Assembly: GCF_000019845.1 (NCBI RefSeq)
Contig: NC_010581.1
Span: 4,054,001-4,118,000 of the forward strand
DNA length: 64,000 bases
DNA from: Beijerinckia indica subsp. indica ATCC 9039
GTDB taxonomy: Bacteria; Pseudomonadota; Alphaproteobacteria; Rhizobiales; Beijerinckiaceae
Reading direction: 5' to 3'
The notes beneath the pieces were generated by a model. That model worked only from the letters and a program-made list of their open reading frames with translations. It had not been told where the DNA came from and did not search any database. The position numbers were made by a program, and so were the translations under genes. The stretch's first letter is position 1. The number at the start of each line of letters is the position of its first letter. Below are positions 26,278-37,689 of the stretch, one piece after another.

Positions 26278-27198
26278 CTATTTTGCCCGTGCGGCGAGCT
26301 TGGCCGGATGGTTCGTTGTCGCCACGGCGGTCGCCGGATGCGTCGCGGCATTGATGACAGCCTGTTTGAAGGCGCCCTCTATCGAGACAGCAAAATTATA
26401 ATGCGTGTTTGAGAAGGGGGCTGAATGGAACGGCTTATCGCTGCGCCACCCGACCAGAATGGCACCGATGACCGGCTTGTCGGCGGTGGTGACGACCGCG
26501 CCTCCCGAGGCCCCGTCGCCCGTTTCGCAATCAAAGGAAAATTCACGCGTTCCCTCGCTGCCGATCGAGAGCTGATCGTGAAGGTGGCATTTTTCCATCG
26601 ACAGGCGGTGTCCGTCTCCCCAATCGATATGGCCGCGCGCCACGAATTCGACGGGCTCATTGTCGTGAACGGTTTCGGCAAGGCTGAACGGAACGGCACC
26701 TTCGATGGGATAAGCGAGACGGGCGACGGCCCAATCATGCACCGCGGCGATGGAATAGGGGTCCTTGGAACCAGCGACGACGGATTTGAGATTGATCGGC
26801 ACACTGACCGGCTTACCGTCCATTTCGATGATGAAAGAGCAGTTTTTGGCGCGCGGCCGGCCGTGCTCGTCGAAGAGGACATGAGCTGCCGTCGTCACCA
26901 CATCATTGGTCAAGGTGAGCTGACCGGCGCCATGGGCTTGCCCGCATTCGATCAAGCCGGAAGACACGAAATCACGGCGCAGATGATCAGCATCGAGCCG
27001 ATAATCGGCGGCGAAATCATCCACGCTGCGGCGGCTGTTGCGACCGAAAACCACGACCGGAACGATTGGTGCCGATTGGAAATGCGTAAGATCTTTTTGC
27101 AGAAAAGGCGCGGCCCGAAGTCTGGGCGATCCGGCGAGTGTCAGAACACAAGCCATGGCCAGGAGCACTCCAACCGTGACACCCTTTCCACCTCTCAT
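26278..27198 (-). CDS. Secreted trypsin-like serine protease
   Basis: A 306-residue protein with an N-terminal signal peptide (MRGGKGVTVGVLLAMACVLT, cleavage near RAAP) and a chymotrypsin-fold domain. The triad is visible: His in VTTAAHVLFDE (~residue 107), Asp in HDWAVARLAYP (~155) and Ser in GDGASGGAVV (~232), with the GxSGG motif intact. The C-terminal ~45 residues are Ala/Thr-rich. AAAGG seven bases ahead of the ATG at 27198 supports the start. Substrate unknown; the product should act in the periplasm or outside. It has no evident operon partner. Confidence 0.82.
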   Translation of the reverse strand: MRGGKGVTVGVLLAMACVLTLAGSPRLRAAPFLQKDLTHFQSAPIVPVVVFGRNSRRSVDDFAADYRLDADHLRRDFVSSGLIECGQAHGAGQLTLTNDVVTTAAHVLFDEHGRPRAKNCSFIIEMDGKPVSVPINLKSVVAGSKDPYSIAAVHDWAVARLAYPIEGAVPFSLAETVHDNEPVEFVARGHIDWGDGHRLSMEKCHLHDQLSIGSEGTREFSFDCETGDGASGGAVVTTADKPVIGAILVGWRSDKPFHSAPFSNTHYNFAVSIEGAFKQAVINAATHPATAVATTNHPAKLAARAK

Positions 27199-28058
27199 TG
27201 GCGAACCTTTCCCGATGCGATTTGTTGCGTGGCTTTGAAGCCATTGGCGCAAACCGGATGGAGGCCCAATGGCAGATAGTCTTTCGCGCCGCCGGTCGAT
27301 CCTCAAACGAGGCATCCCCTTTTGCGCGGGCATACGGATCGTCAGCGGAATGTCCGCTTTGTCTTCCCTTAAGGGAAGGTCTTCTTCCGTGACAAATCGT
27401 CACCGATCGGGTGAGACACCAAGGTTCGGCCTGCTGGTCCCGCCGAATAGGCAGCATCCCACCGAATGGTTAATGATTTCACCCGGGCATTCAAGGCTAG
27501 GGCATCAAACCAGAAATCGCCAAACATCGCCGAGCCGCCGCTTGTCTTTCGACCATGAGTTTCGGGCCAAATTTCGGCATGACAGCGCACCTGCGACATC
27601 ATACCGATAAAATCCCCTCGCTTTCGCCGTCAGAGTCGCTGGCCCCACGATAAACCGGTTGCATAAATATAGAGCCAAGCTTCCGGTGATGACCCTGCGA
27701 TCTCTTCGTGTCTCGCCTGACGTAGCGCTAAGCAGGAATAGTGCCGGATGCTCACCTTCTCTCCTTTTGGGCTCTCTTTTCGGGCCGCAAGCTGGCGCTC
27801 GCATCAAAATGCACGGGTATCGAGAATCACGGATTCTCGATACGTCACTTTTCAAACTTATCCACTAGCCCTCATTGAAGCGCGACAAGTCGCCTTCAAT
27901 GAGGGTGGATACTATGGCAGGCGATTCCATTCCAAAATTATGGCAGTTTCCAACTTCGAGCGCGGCCTTTATCCCTTCTCCTTGAAAAACGCTAAGGCGA
28001 AAAAAGCGCCAAGGTGAAAAGGTGCCAAGGTTTTCGACAAAATGACCCGGGAGGTTTT
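27199..28058. other. Large intergenic region holding a structured repeat
   Basis: This 860-base gap lies between the divergent protease and zapE genes. It holds the two-hairpin repeat at 27817-27912. Just ahead of zapE, 27986-28030 has imperfect direct repeats of the form GCGCCAAGGTGAAAA. Several short frames cross the gap on both strands, none with family resemblance or a good ribosome site. Promoters of both genes are expected here. Confidence 0.45.
27817..27912. repeat. Two-hairpin dispersed repeat, copy 1
   Basis: Hairpin I is a perfect 12-bp stem (27817-27828 with 27832-27843, 3-base loop). Hairpin II spans 27859-27911, pairing TATCCAC with GTGGATA and, inside, CCCTCATTGAA with TTCAATGAGGG. 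The element starts GTATC and ends GATAC. Copy 2, in inverted orientation, lies at 37502-37599. The stem of hairpin II carries a paired C-G to T-A change between copies. No coding frame is involved. Confidence 0.85.
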
Positions 28059-29231
28059 GTGTCCGCCCTTCTTCTCGACCGTTACAAGGATAAAATCGCA
28101 CAAGGCTTTCTCGAACCTGACCCGGCGCAGGTGGAAGTGCTCGGCAGACTCGATGATTTGCGGGAAAGGCTCGAAGGCTATCGCTTGCCCCGGCGTTCGA
28201 CGCCGCTTGGCTGGCTTCTGGGCAAGAAACCGACGCCCGGGCCGCGCGGCCTCTATGTTTGGGGGCCGGTCGGGCGCGGCAAAACCATGATCATGGATCT
28301 GTTCTTCGAGACGGTCGCCGTCGAGCACAAACATCGCTTGCATTTCAACGAATTCATGGCCGGCATCCACGCCCGTATCCATGCCTGGCGACAGGATCTG
28401 AAAAAGGGTCTCGTTAAGGGTGATGATCCGATCGAGCCCGTGGCGCAAGTCGTGGCGGAGACGACCGCCTTGCTGTGTTTCGATGAATTCACCGTCACCG
28501 ATATTGCCGATGCGATGATCCTCGGGCGCCTGTTCGAGGCCTTGTTCGCCCGTGGCGTGGTGATTGTCGCAACCTCCAATGTCGCGCCGGGTGATCTCTA
28601 TACCAATGGACTCAACCGGGCCCTTTTCCTGCCCTTCATTCGGTTGATCGAGGAGAGGATGGAACCGGTGCGTCTCGTTGCGCGCACCGATTACCGGCTC
28701 GAAAAACTGCAAGGCCAGCCTGTCTATTATGTGCCCGCCGATGCGCGCGCTGACCTTGCCATGACGAAAGCCTTCAAGGCTCTGACGGGTGTCGAGCAGG
28801 GCGATCCGATCTCGCTTGAATTGCTCGGCCGCAGCCTTCGCGTGCCGCAGGCCAAGGCCCATGTGGCGCGCTTCGATTTTACCGATCTTTGCGATGCGCC
28901 GCTCGGGAGCACCGACTTTCTCGCCATTGCGACGAATTTCCATAGCGTGCTCATTGATCGGATTCCGATCATTGCATCGGATCGGCGCAACAGCGCCAAG
29001 CGCTTTATCCTGTTGATCGATGCGCTTTATGATCAGCATGTGAAACTGATCGCCTCGGCGGCGGCGCAGCCCATCGACCTTTATTTTGCCGAGCGGGGAA
29101 CCGAGGCTTTCGAATTCGACCGAACCGTCTCGCGGTTGATCGAAATGCAATCGTCTTCCTATCTTGCCTTGCCGCATGGCACGATCGATTCGCAGGCCTC
29201 CGGTGTCTCGACGGGACTGGTCGAAACCTGA
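28059..29231 (+). CDS. zapE: Cell division protein ZapE (AFG1-like ATPase)
   Basis: A 390-residue AAA-type ATPase. Walker A is GPVGRGKT (~residue 69) and Walker B LLCFDEF (~140), followed by TDIADAMILGRLFEALFARG and VVIVATSNVAPGDLYTNGLN, characteristic of the AFG1/ZapE family. E. coli ZapE acts on the Z-ring during late division and under low oxygen. The GTG at 28059 is chosen because GGGAGG lies four bases upstream and the product then begins near the conserved LLDRYKDKI; a GTG at 28014 would add 15 residues. In many alphaproteobacteria zapE precedes mdh, as it does here with a TetR gene between. Confidence 0.88.
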   Translation: MSALLLDRYKDKIAQGFLEPDPAQVEVLGRLDDLRERLEGYRLPRRSTPLGWLLGKKPTPGPRGLYVWGPVGRGKTMIMDLFFETVAVEHKHRLHFNEFMAGIHARIHAWRQDLKKGLVKGDDPIEPVAQVVAETTALLCFDEFTVTDIADAMILGRLFEALFARGVVIVATSNVAPGDLYTNGLNRALFLPFIRLIEERMEPVRLVARTDYRLEKLQGQPVYYVPADARADLAMTKAFKALTGVEQGDPISLELLGRSLRVPQAKAHVARFDFTDLCDAPLGSTDFLAIATNFHSVLIDRIPIIASDRRNSAKRFILLIDALYDQHVKLIASAAAQPIDLYFAERGTEAFEFDRTVSRLIEMQSSSYLALPHGTIDSQASGVSTGLVET

Positions 29232-29347
29232 TGCATAGGGTCGCGGGGGCGCCTGGATAGGGTGCTGCCTCTCGACAAGCAGGATTTTGCATGACCTGAT
29301 GGTTGCACCCGAACCATCCCTGCAGAACCCGCCGTGCCCGGATCTCG

Positions 29348-29965
29348 ATGCGCCCTCGCCAGCCACCCCAGACAGTGCCGACTACCGATGTCCGCATTCT
29401 CGACATAGCGGCCGAGCATATTCGCCGGCATGGTCTTGCCCGGATGACGGTGACGCGCATCGCCGAGGAAGCCGGCATGTCGCACGCCAATATCTATCGC
29501 TATTATCCCTCGAAAGAGGCCTTGATCGAGGAAATTACCGCCGCTTGGCTAAAACCTCTTGAAGCGGGCCTGCGCATGATCGCCGATGCGCCTGATCCGG
29601 CTTTCGACAAGCTGGAACGCCTTCTCTTTGCGATTCATCGGGCTTATCGCGCCAAGCTTGAAAATGACGCGCCCTTGTTCGATCTGTTTCTCGCTGCCAA
29701 TGACAAGAATGCGCCCATCGCGCGCAAACATCGCAACCGCTGCCGACTCGAGATCCAGCGCACCTTGGAAGAAGGCGCGAGTGGCGGTCTGTTCGCCATT
29801 ACCGATATGAAAAAGGCGAAAGCGCTGGTCCTCGACGCATTATATCGTTTTCTGTCGCCTGCCGGGATTGTGCTCGATGCCGAAGAATCGCGGGCCGGCG
29901 TGGAGGCGCGGATGCAGACCCTCCTCGATCTGGTACAGGGCGCCTTGACACAAGGCCGTTATTGA
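29348..29965 (+). CDS. TetR family transcriptional regulator
   Basis: A 205-residue regulator. Residues ~12-60 are a TetR DNA-binding domain: RILDIAAEHIRRHGLARMTV, TRIAEEAGMSHANIYRYYPS and KEALIEEITAAWL. The rest is a helical ligand domain that cannot name a ligand. The ATG at 29348 gives a normal TetR N-terminus; an upstream TTG at 29303 would add 15 Arg-rich residues. It lies 116 bases after zapE on the same strand. No obvious target adjoins it except the mdh block 490 bases downstream. Confidence 0.82.
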   Translation: MRPRQPPQTVPTTDVRILDIAAEHIRRHGLARMTVTRIAEEAGMSHANIYRYYPSKEALIEEITAAWLKPLEAGLRMIADAPDPAFDKLERLLFAIHRAYRAKLENDAPLFDLFLAANDKNAPIARKHRNRCRLEIQRTLEEGASGGLFAITDMKKAKALVLDALYRFLSPAGIVLDAEESRAGVEARMQTLLDLVQGALTQGRY

Positions 29966-31419
<1,454 letters not shown>

Positions 31420-31485
31420 GGCTCTTCGAAAAGTCTCCGAACTTTCCGAAGTGACGTCTCAGATCGACGTCATGGAATAAGCAAA

Positions 31486-31518
31486 GGTGATTTCCGCTCT
31501 GCTCGAGTGGAAATCACC
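31486..31518. repeat. Strong hairpin between mdh and sucC
   Basis: Bases 31486-31499 pair with 31505-31518 around a 5-base loop, a 14-bp stem with one G-T pair. No T-run follows on either strand. A smaller stem, TGACGTC/GACGTCA, lies at 31451-31471 just upstream. This may be a processing or mRNA-stabilising structure that lets mdh be expressed differently from the suc genes. Confidence 0.7.
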
Positions 31519-31686
31519 AAGCCATCGGGTCAGCTTCAGGTCAGTCCGGTGGTTTAGGGTGCGTTTCAGGAGTGGGGTACGGCCCATAAGAGCCGCCGCT
31601 TTTGAGTTGATGTGATCCACGCGCCGGATGCCGCCGGCGTTTGACACTCTTCGCCGATGGCTTCGGCCAACCTCATAAGTGCCTGC

Positions 31687-32889
31687 ATGAACATTCACGA
31701 ATATCAGGCCAAAGCAATTTTGCGGGATTTCGGGGCGCCGGTTTCGCATGGAGCCCCGGTGTTGACGCCCGGTGAGGCGGAAGCCGCGGCCCGTGCCCTG
31801 CCGGGACCCGTCTATGTCATCAAGGCACAGATTCACGCCGGTGGGCGTGGCAAGGGGCATTTCAAGGAACCCGAAGCTGGCGAGAAAGGCGGCGTGCGTT
31901 TGGCGCGCAGCCTTGCCGAAGTCAAGCAGGCAGCCGAAGCCATGTTTGATCGCACGCTCGTCACGGTTCAGACCGGGCCTGCTGGACGCAAGGTCCAGCG
32001 CCTCTATATCGAGGATGGCTGCGACATTGCCCGTGAGTTCTATCTGTCTCTGCTTGTTGATCGCTCCACGAGCAGAATTTCTTTCGTGGTGTCCACGGAA
32101 GGTGGCATGGACATCGAGGAGGTCGCCCATAAAACTCCCGACAAGATCGTGAGTTTTTCGATCGATCCCGTGACTGGCATCGAGCCACACCATGGCCGCG
32201 CTGCCGCTGTGGCTTTGGGCCTTGGCGGTGATCAGGCGGCGCAAATCACGCAGATCACCACCTCTCTCTACAAAGCCTTCGTCGCCAAGGACATGGCGAT
32301 GCTCGAGGTCAATCCGCTGGTGCTGACCAAGGAGGGGCGCCTTCTTTGTCTCGACGCGAAGGTCTCCTTCGATCCGAACGCACTCTACAAACATCCAGAT
32401 ATTGTCGCGCTGCGTGATGAAAACGAGGAAGATCCTAAGGAGATCGAGGCCTCGAAATTCGATCTCGCCTATATCGCCCTCGATGGCACGATCGGCTGCA
32501 TGGTGAACGGCGCGGGTCTCGCCATGGCGACGATGGATATCATCAAGCTCTATGGCGGCAATCCGGCGAATTTCCTCGATGTTGGCGGCGGCGCCAGCAA
32601 GGAAAAAGTCATTCACGCGTTCAAGATCATCACCGCCGATCCTCAGGTCAAAGGGATTCTCGTCAATATTTTTGGCGGCATCATGAAATGCGATGTCATT
32701 GCCGAGGGCATTATTGGCGCCGTCAAGGAAGTGGGTCTCAAAGTGCCGCTCGTGGTGCGGCTTGAAGGGACCAATGTCGACCTCGGCAAAGTGCTTTTAG
32801 AGCGCTCCGGTCTCGATGTCATACCAGCCGATGACCTCGACGACGCCGCGCAGAAGATCGTCGCAGCAGTCGGAAAAGGAACAGTCTGA
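31687..32889 (+). CDS. sucC: Succinyl-CoA synthetase (ADP-forming) subunit beta
   Basis: A 400-residue ATP-grasp subunit that, with SucD, converts succinyl-CoA to succinate while forming ATP or GTP. It starts with the standard [19 protein letters not shown]. The [15 protein letters not shown] nucleotide segment (~residue 45), [19 protein letters not shown] (~205), [18 protein letters not shown] and [14 protein letters not shown] follow. The ATG at 31687 gives the usual start though the ribosome site is weak. Its TGA overlaps the sucD ATG by one base. Confidence 0.95.
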   Translation: MNIHEYQAKAILRDFGAPVSHGAPVLTPGEAEAAARALPGPVYVIKAQIHAGGRGKGHFKEPEAGEKGGVRLARSLAEVKQAAEAMFDRTLVTVQTGPAGRKVQRLYIEDGCDIAREFYLSLLVDRSTSRISFVVSTEGGMDIEEVAHKTPDKIVSFSIDPVTGIEPHHGRAAAVALGLGGDQAAQITQITTSLYKAFVAKDMAMLEVNPLVLTKEGRLLCLDAKVSFDPNALYKHPDIVALRDENEEDPKEIEASKFDLAYIALDGTIGCMVNGAGLAMATMDIIKLYGGNPANFLDVGGGASKEKVIHAFKIITADPQVKGILVNIFGGIMKCDVIAEGIIGAVKEVGLKVPLVVRLEGTNVDLGKVLLERSGLDVIPADDLDDAAQKIVAAVGKGTV

Positions 32890-33773
32890 TGGCGATCCTC
32901 ATCGACAAGGAAACAGGGGTGATCTGCCAAGGTTTCACTGGCAGGAACGGCACCTTTCATTCCGAACAGGCCCTGGCCTTTGGCACGAGAATGCTCGGCG
33001 GCGTGGCGCCGGGCAAGGGCGGTCGGACGCATCTCGGTCTGCCGGTTTTCGAAACCGTGCTGCAGGCGAAGCAGGCGACAGGCTGCGAGGCAAGCGTGAT
33101 CTATGTGCCGCCGCCTGGCGCGGCGGATGCGATTCTCGAGGCGATCGATGCTGAGATCCCGCTGATCATCTGCATCACCGAGGGCATACCGGTCCTTGAC
33201 ATGGTCAAGGTCAAGCGTGCGCTCAGCGGTTCGAAATCGCGGCTGATCGGTCCCAATTGCCCTGGGATTGTCACCGCGGGTGCCAGCAAGATCGGCATCA
33301 TGCCCGCGAATATTTTCTCGGTCGGTTCGGTCGGCATTGTCTCACGCTCTGGCACTTTGACCTATGAAGCGGTGTTTCAGACCACGCGCGAAGGGCTTGG
33401 CCAGACGACTGCCGTCGGCATCGGCGGTGATCCTGTCAAGGGAAGCGATTTCATCGACATTCTGGAACTGTTTCTGGCCGACGAGAAGACGCATTCGATC
33501 GTCATGATCGGCGAGATCGGCGGTTCGGGCGAGGAAGACGCCGCTCAGTTCCTGGCTGACGAGGCCCGTCGTGGCCGCAAGAAACCCATGGTCGGCTTCA
33601 TTGCGGGGCGCACAGCGCCGCCCGGCCGTCGTATGGGACATGCAGGTGCCATTATTTCGGGTGGCAAGGGGGCTGCGGAGGACAAGGTCGCTGCCATGGA
33701 AGCCGCCGGTATCAAGGTTTCGCCCTCGCCAGCGCGGATCGGTCATACACTGGCCGAGCTTGTGCGGGCATAG
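32889..33773 (+). CDS. sucD: Succinyl-CoA synthetase subunit alpha
   Basis: A 294-residue CoA-binding and catalytic subunit. [20 protein letters not shown] at residues ~11-30 is the CoA-binding start, with PPPGAADAI and [11 protein letters not shown] after it. The phosphohistidine is in [13 protein letters not shown] near residue 250, and [19 protein letters not shown] lies near 180. It is translated with sucC through a one-base stop/start overlap. Confidence 0.95.
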   Translation: MAILIDKETGVICQGFTGRNGTFHSEQALAFGTRMLGGVAPGKGGRTHLGLPVFETVLQAKQATGCEASVIYVPPPGAADAILEAIDAEIPLIICITEGIPVLDMVKVKRALSGSKSRLIGPNCPGIVTAGASKIGIMPANIFSVGSVGIVSRSGTLTYEAVFQTTREGLGQTTAVGIGGDPVKGSDFIDILELFLADEKTHSIVMIGEIGGSGEEDAAQFLADEARRGRKKPMVGFIAGRTAPPGRRMGHAGAIISGGKGAAEDKVAAMEAAGIKVSPSPARIGHTLAELVRA

Positions 33774-34440
33774 CGCCTACAGTATTCATTAAAGTGGTTC
33801 TTGTCGATGAACTGATTGTGTATATGTATGTGGATATGAATGCGCACCTTGATGCTCTTGTAAGAATTCAAGGCATCGCTTTCGTGTCCGATTTGCAAGC
33901 CATGTTCTTTGAATGAAGAGGATGGGTTGAACCAGCGGTGCCAGAGGCACAGCTGGAAAAAGTGAAATGGAGGAAGCGCGGAGATCCGTGCCCGTGGTCA
34001 GCATGTGTTCAGGGTTTTGATGCTCTGCATTCATGCCGCAGCCACGGTACAGTCTGGCGGGTTTGCCTTGACGGTGAAAGGTGACGGTCAAGGCAAGCCG
34101 GACGGACGGGATCACCATTCTAATGCGGAGGGTCGTTCAAGGCTTTTGCCTTGCGGCATTCCGCACGAGCCGAGATCATGTCTGTAGCTGTCGCCAGACG
34201 TGATTTCTGGGTTTTTTGATCCGAGGTTGGCGCAAGTCGCGATCGTGCGACGCAAAGGTTAAGTCGCTTCATGGGCGTGACCTTAGTTGCGAGGCCCATG
34301 CAGGGATCACCGAATGATGACGAAGGATCATTGCTGAAACACGCGCAATCACCCTGGCCCGAGCGTTCGGGTGTGCCTATCTCGGGAAAGAGACGCGGCG
34401 CGAGATCGAGGGCGATTGCAATAACTTGCAGGAGATGATG
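33774..34440. other. Intergenic region upstream of sucA with a leader hairpin
   Basis: This 667-base gap separates sucD from sucA. A 10-bp perfect stem TTGCCTTGAC/GTCAAGGCAA with a 14-base loop lies at 34063-34096. The start triplet cluster of sucA follows AGGAG at 34430-34434. The size of the gap suggests a separate sucA promoter. Short frames present here show no family features. Confidence 0.45.
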
Positions 34441-37400
34441 ATGGCACGCCAGGATGAAGATGCAACAGGCACGGGTGCCGGCAGCGGCGGCACCGGCCGC
34501 TCCTCCCCCAACCAGGCTTTTGCGCAAACCGCTTTTCTCTATGGCGGCAATGCGACCTATGTCGATCATCTTTATGAATCTTATCTACAAAACCCGGCCT
34601 CGGTCGATCCGGAATGGCGCGAATTCTTCTCGGGCATGAACGATGAGCGCCGATCGGTCCAGATCAGCGCTGAAGGTCCGGCTTGGAAAAAGCCGAATTG
34701 GCCGATCACCGCCAATGGCGAACTGGTCTCCGCGCTCGACGGTAATTGGGCGCTGACCGAAAAGGCGATCGGCGATAAGCTCAAGGCCAAGGGTGAGGCG
34801 AAAGCCGAAGCAAAAGGGCAGACGGTCTCGGGCGCCGATCTCGAACGCGCGACCCGTGATTCAGTGCGCGCCTTGATGATGATCCGCGCCTACCGTATGC
34901 GCGGCCATTTGCATGCCAATCTCGATCCCCTGGGCCTTGCGCCGCCGAAGGATCATGAGGAATTGCATCCGGCGACCTATGGTTTCACGGAGGCCGATTA
35001 CGATCGCAAGATCTTCATTGATAATGTGCTTGGTCTCGAATTCGCCTCCATCAATGAAATGCTGCCGATCCTGCGCCGCACCTATTGCGACACGATCGGC
35101 TTCGAATTCATGCATATTTCCGATCCCAGCGAAAAGGCCTGGCTGCAGGAACGCATCGAAGGCCCCGGCAAGGAGATCAGCTTCACGCAGGAAGGCAAAA
35201 GGGCGATCCTGCAGAAGCTCGTCGAGGCTGAAGGCTTCGAGAAATTCCTCGATGTGAAATATACCGGCACCAAGCGTTTCGGCCTCGATGGCGGCGAGGC
35301 CATGGTGCCGGCGCTGGAACAAATCATCAAGCGGGGCGGTGCGCTCGGCGTCAAGGAAATCGTTCTCGGCATGGCCCATCGTGGCCGTCTCAATGTCCTG
35401 TCGCAGGTCATGGGCAAGCCGCATCGCGCGATCTTCCATGAATTCAAGGGCGGTTCGTTCAAGCCCGACGATGTCGAAGGTTCGGGCGACGTCAAATATC
35501 ATCTTGGCGCCTCTTCCGATCGCGACTTCGACAATAACAAGGTCCATCTGTCGCTGACCGCCAATCCGTCGCATCTCGAAATCGTCGATCCGGTGGTGCT
35601 CGGTAAGGTCCGCGCCAAGCAGGATCAATGGAACGATGTGGTGGAGCGCAACCAGATCCTGCCGCTCCTCATCCATGGCGATGCGGCTTTCGCGGGTCAG
35701 GGCGTCATTGCCGAATGTTTCGGCCTGTCCGGCCTCAAGGGTCACCGCACCGGTGGCTCGGTGCATTTCATCATCAACAACCAGATCGGTTTCACGACCT
35801 ATCCGCGCTTCTCGCGTTCGTCGCCCTATCCGTCCGACGTCGCGAAAATGATCGAAGCGCCGATCATCCACGTCAATGGCGATGATCCTGAGGCTGTGGT
35901 CTATGCCGCCAAGATCGCGATCGAATTCCGGCAGAAATTCCATAAGCCGGTCGTCATCGACATGTTCTGCTATCGCCGCTTCGGTCATAACGAGGGCGAC
36001 GAGCCGGGCTTCACCCAGCCGGTCATGTATAAGGAGATTCGCTCTCACAAGACGACGCTCGAACTCTATGCCGGAAAGCTCATCGCCGAGGGTCTCGTGA
36101 CCGATGGCGAGGTCGAAAAGCTGAAGAACGATTGGCGTCAGCGTCTTGAGGCGGAGTTCGAGGCGGGCCAAGCCTATAAGCCGAACAAGGCCGATTGGCT
36201 CGACGGCCGCTGGGCTGGCCTGAAGCCGGCGGTCGATGGCGAGGATGATCGGCGCGGCCGCACCGGTGTCGATATCACGCGCTTGAAGGAGATCGGCGAG
36301 CGCCTGACCACGATACCGGAGAGCTTCCATCTGCATAAGACGATCGGTCGCTTGATCGATAATCGCCGCAAGATGATCGAGACGGGGACGGGCATCGATT
36401 GGGCGATGGGCGAAGCGCTTGCCTTCGGAACCCTTGTCGATGAAGGCCATCCGGTGCGTCTGTCGGGCCAGGATTCGGAACGCGGCACGTTCTCGCAGCG
36501 CCATTCCGTGCTGACCGATCAGGAGACGGAGGCGCGCTATGTGCCGTTGAACCAGATCCGCGACGAGCAGGCCAATTACGAAGTCATCAATTCGATGCTT
36601 TCGGAAGAAGCCGTGCTCGGATTCGAATATGGCTATTCCCTGGCCGAGCCCAATGCGCTCGTCCTCTGGGAAGCCCAGTTCGGCGATTTCGCCAATGGCG
36701 CACAGGTCCTGTTCGACCAGTTCATTTCCTCGGGCGAGCGCAAATGGCTGCGCATGTCGGGTCTCGTCTGCCTGCTGCCGCATGGCTATGAGGGCCAGGG
36801 ACCGGAACATTCCTCGGCCAGGCTCGAGCGCTATCTGCAGCTCTGCGCCGAGGATAATATGCAGGTCGCCAATTGCACGACGCCGGCCAATTATTTCCAC
36901 ATCCTGCGCCGGCAATTGAAGCGCGACATCCGCAAACCTCTGATCCTCATGACACCGAAATCGCTGCTGCGCCATAAGCGTGCGGTTTCGACGCTGGAGG
37001 AATTGCAGACGGGTTCGAGCTTCCACCGCCTGCTGCTCGACGATGCCGAGCAGGGCAAGGCCGAGAAGATCAAGCTCGTCAAGGACGACAAGATCCGTCG
37101 CGTCGTCCTATGCTCGGGCAAGGTCTATTACGACCTCTTCGAGGAACGCGAGCAGCGGGGCGTCGATGACGTCTATCTGTTGCGTGTCGAACAGCTCTAT
37201 CCCTTCCCGTTGAAGGCTTTGGTCAACACGCTGTCGCGCTTCAAGAAAGCTGATGTGGTGTGGTGTCAGGAAGAGCCCAAGAACATGGGAGGCTGGACCT
37301 TTGTCGAACCCTATATCGAATGGGTGCTCGGACAAAGCGGTGGCAAGGCGACGCGGCCGCGTTATGCCGGCCGGCCGGCTTCCGCCGCGACGGCGACCGG

Positions 37401-37461
37401 CCTCATGTCGAAACATCTGGCGCAGATCAAAGCCTTCATGGACGAGGTCTACGGGGCCTGA
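34441..37461 (+). CDS. sucA: 2-oxoglutarate dehydrogenase E1 component
   Basis: A 1006-residue thiamine-diphosphate enzyme that decarboxylates 2-oxoglutarate and passes the succinyl group to SucB. N-terminal landmarks include NATYVDHLYESYLQNPASVD and IRAYRMRGHLHANLDPLGL. The core has MAHRGRLNVLSQVMGKP, the substrate-binding HGDAAFAGQGVIAE and HFIINNQIGFTT, and the metal/TPP loop around CYRRFGHNEGDEP. The C-terminal half has FEYGYSLAEPNALVLWEAQF. Three consecutive ATG codons occur; 34441 is chosen because AGGAG lies six bases upstream. Length is typical. Confidence 0.96.
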   Translation: MARQDEDATGTGAGSGGTGRSSPNQAFAQTAFLYGGNATYVDHLYESYLQNPASVDPEWREFFSGMNDERRSVQISAEGPAWKKPNWPITANGELVSALDGNWALTEKAIGDKLKAKGEAKAEAKGQTVSGADLERATRDSVRALMMIRAYRMRGHLHANLDPLGLAPPKDHEELHPATYGFTEADYDRKIFIDNVLGLEFASINEMLPILRRTYCDTIGFEFMHISDPSEKAWLQERIEGPGKEISFTQEGKRAILQKLVEAEGFEKFLDVKYTGTKRFGLDGGEAMVPALEQIIKRGGALGVKEIVLGMAHRGRLNVLSQVMGKPHRAIFHEFKGGSFKPDDVEGSGDVKYHLGASSDRDFDNNKVHLSLTANPSHLEIVDPVVLGKVRAKQDQWNDVVERNQILPLLIHGDAAFAGQGVIAECFGLSGLKGHRTGGSVHFIINNQIGFTTYPRFSRSSPYPSDVAKMIEAPIIHVNGDDPEAVVYAAKIAIEFRQKFHKPVVIDMFCYRRFGHNEGDEPGFTQPVMYKEIRSHKTTLELYAGKLIAEGLVTDGEVEKLKNDWRQRLEAEFEAGQAYKPNKADWLDGRWAGLKPAVDGEDDRRGRTGVDITRLKEIGERLTTIPESFHLHKTIGRLIDNRRKMIETGTGIDWAMGEALAFGTLVDEGHPVRLSGQDSERGTFSQRHSVLTDQETEARYVPLNQIRDEQANYEVINSMLSEEAVLGFEYGYSLAEPNALVLWEAQFGDFANGAQVLFDQFISSGERKWLRMSGLVCLLPHGYEGQGPEHSSARLERYLQLCAEDNMQVANCTTPANYFHILRRQLKRDIRKPLILMTPKSLLRHKRAVSTLEELQTGSSFHRLLLDDAEQGKAEKIKLVKDDKIRRVVLCSGKVYYDLFEEREQRGVDDVYLLRVEQLYPFPLKALVNTLSRFKKADVVWCQEEPKNMGGWTFVEPYIEWVLGQSGGKATRPRYAGRPASAATATGLMSKHLAQIKAFMDEVYGA

Positions 37462-37501
37462 GGCTCAGATTCGATAAAACGTGAGCAGCATGATGGCGCT
37501 A

Positions 37502-37599
37502 GTATCCACCCTTATTGAAGCGCGACTCGTCGCGGTTCAATAAGGACAAGTGGATACGGTTTAAAAAGGGGCTTATCGAGAATCCGTGATTCTCGATAC
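37502..37599. repeat. Two-hairpin dispersed repeat, copy 2 (inverted relative to copy 1)
   Basis: Hairpin I is TATCGAGAATC/GATTCTCGATA at 37574-37598; hairpin II lies at 37502-37556 around CCTTATTGAA and TTCAATAAGG. It matches the reverse complement of 27817-27912 along its whole length. The outer ends form a longer terminal inverted repeat, GCTAGTATC (37498-37506) with GATACTAGC (37595-37603), and a TA dinucleotide flanks each side. It sits between sucA and sucB and would be part of their transcript. Confidence 0.85.
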
Positions 37600-37689
37600 T
37601 AGCCGTCATGCTGTGAGAACCCATTTCGCCATTTCGATGACGATTGATTTGATTTGAAGAGGAGGCCGCACGGCGGCAAGCGTGATCCT

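Noticed and set aside
27969..29366. A 465-codon open frame antisense to zapE
   Set aside because: It spans zapE exactly and has low-complexity, Arg/His-rich composition typical of reverse-strand shadows.
31459..32616. A 385-codon open frame antisense to sucC
   Set aside because: It mirrors sucC codons and shows no motif or good ribosome site; it is a coding shadow.
34861..37026. A 721-codon open frame antisense to sucA
   Set aside because: It is entirely within sucA in the frame that GC-rich codon use keeps open. It has no family resemblance, while sucA is unmistakable.
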